NCBI GenBank assembly: GCA_040756085.1
Contig: JBFMAE010000190.1
Span: forward strand, 1 to 5,862
Origin: JBFMAE01 sp040756085
Lineage (GTDB): Bacteria > Desulfobacterota > BSN033 > UBA1163
DNA length: 5,862 nt
Direction of reading: 5' to 3'
Position numbers and translations under genes: made by a program. Below, in pieces: positions 5,299 to 5,862 of the stretch (position 1 is its first letter; each line of letters begins with the position of its first letter). The notes beneath the pieces are model-generated. The model saw only the letters and a program-made list of their open reading frames with translations, did no database searches and was not told where the DNA came from.

Positions 5299-5862
5299 AT
5301 GAAGTTGCAAGATAAGGTTGCGATTGTAACCGGAGGAGGAAGGGGGTTGGGACGTTCCATAGTCCTCTCCTTTGGTAGAGAAGGGGCAAAGGTTGTCCTG
5401 GCCGCCAGGACTAAAGAGGAGATCGATCACGTTGTCGAAGAATTACGATCGCTAAAAAAGGATGCCCTCGCCGTTCCTACAGACATCTCCGATGAAGATC
5501 AGGTGAACCATATGGTGAAAAGAACCCTGGAGACCTACGGAACGATTGATATCCTCGTGAATAATGCAGGGACAAGAGGTCCCATCGGCCCTATCCATGA
5601 GATTTCCCTATCGGAATGGGAAAAAACTCTGAGAGTCAATCTGACTGCGGCTTTCTTATGTACGAAAGCAGTCCTGCCGATCTTCATGGAAAAGAAAGAG
5701 GGCAAAATCATTAACGTGACAACAACCACAACGCCTAGGCCGAATTTAACTCCCTACATGGTCGCAAAGGTCGGGCTCATACATTTCACCAAGCAACTGT
5801 CCCGCGAACTCAAGGACTACAATATCCAAGTCAATGCCATCCATCCCGGCGTTATGGATACC
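5299..5862 (+). CDS. Short-chain dehydrogenase/reductase (FabG-like), N-terminal part
   Basis: NAD(P)-dependent classical SDR with 188 residues visible of the usual 245-260. The remainder lies beyond the right edge. The Rossmann nucleotide-binding motif TGGGRGLG is at 11-18, TDIS at 61-64, NNAG at 88-91 and the structural Asn114 in RVNLT. The active-site YxxxK is Tyr153/Lys157 (YMVAK), and HPG follows at 182-184. The Arg in AARTKEE (35-41) after strand 2 suggests NADPH preference, as in FabG. The segment that normally reads NISS, supplying the catalytic Ser about 11-13 residues before Tyr, is NVTTTTTP (139-146) with no Ser, so Thr must act in its place. The start codon ATG has only a weak AAGG close upstream. 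The substrate cannot be told. 3-oxoacyl-ACP or 3-hydroxyacyl-CoA fits the setting, but SDR substrates are diverse. Confidence 0.92.
   Translation, partial: MKLQDKVAIVTGGGRGLGRSIVLSFGREGAKVVLAARTKEEIDHVVEELRSLKKDALAVPTDISDEDQVNHMVKRTLETYGTIDILVNNAGTRGPIGPIHEISLSEWEKTLRVNLTAAFLCTKAVLPIFMEKKEGKIINVTTTTTPRPNLTPYMVAKVGLIHFTKQLSRELKDYNIQVNAIHPGVMDT

Overview
The window reads as a chromosomal segment of an anaerobic bacterium, most plausibly a deltaproteobacterium (Desulfobacterota, syntroph or sulfate-reducer type). This is inferred from the gene families (an acyl-CoA carboxylase carboxyltransferase, a Cache_3/Cache_2-type sensor, a fused glycosyltransferase-methyltransferase), moderate GC in genes, AT-rich spacers, and two palindromic intergenic repeats of a sort I associate with such genomes. 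No 16S or other taxonomic marker is present, so the placement is tentative. There is no phage, plasmid, CRISPR, tRNA or rRNA signal.

Layout from left to right. Positions 1-582 (minus): the first 194 codons of a biotin-dependent carboxyltransferase beta subunit, with an ideal ribosome binding site. Positions 583-779: an AT-rich divergent spacer. Positions 780-1841 (plus): a membrane sensor with two transmembrane helices and a periplasmic double-Cache region. It ends exactly where a HAMP linker should begin. Positions 1842-2040: an intergenic palindromic repeat with a perfect 23-bp inverted repeat and a separate GC-rich hairpin. Its first base follows the sensor stop codon. Positions 2067-2249 (minus): a 60-residue single-pass membrane protein that overlaps the end of the next gene by ATGA. 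Positions 2246-3649 (minus): a fused family 2 glycosyltransferase and class I SAM methyltransferase, preceded by an extended -10 promoter. Positions 3873-4859 (minus): beta-ketoacyl-ACP synthase III (FabH) from a GTG start. Positions 4860-5298: a divergent spacer with a long C-rich/G-rich palindrome enclosed by a 10-bp inverted repeat. Positions 5299-5862 (plus): the first 188 codons of a FabG-like short-chain dehydrogenase/reductase with Thr where the catalytic Ser is expected.

Three of the five substantial genes act on acyl-CoA or acyl-ACP substrates (carboxyltransferase, FabH, SDR), so acyl-chain metabolism is the common theme, but they do not form one operon. The glycosyltransferase-methyltransferase and the small membrane protein form a tight two-gene unit, probably for modifying a lipid carrier or envelope glycan. 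I see no clearly new biological system. The items most worth checking are the sensor truncated at its HAMP junction beside a palindromic repeat, the fused enzyme coupled to a tiny membrane protein, the composite palindromes, and the Ser-to-Thr change in the SDR.
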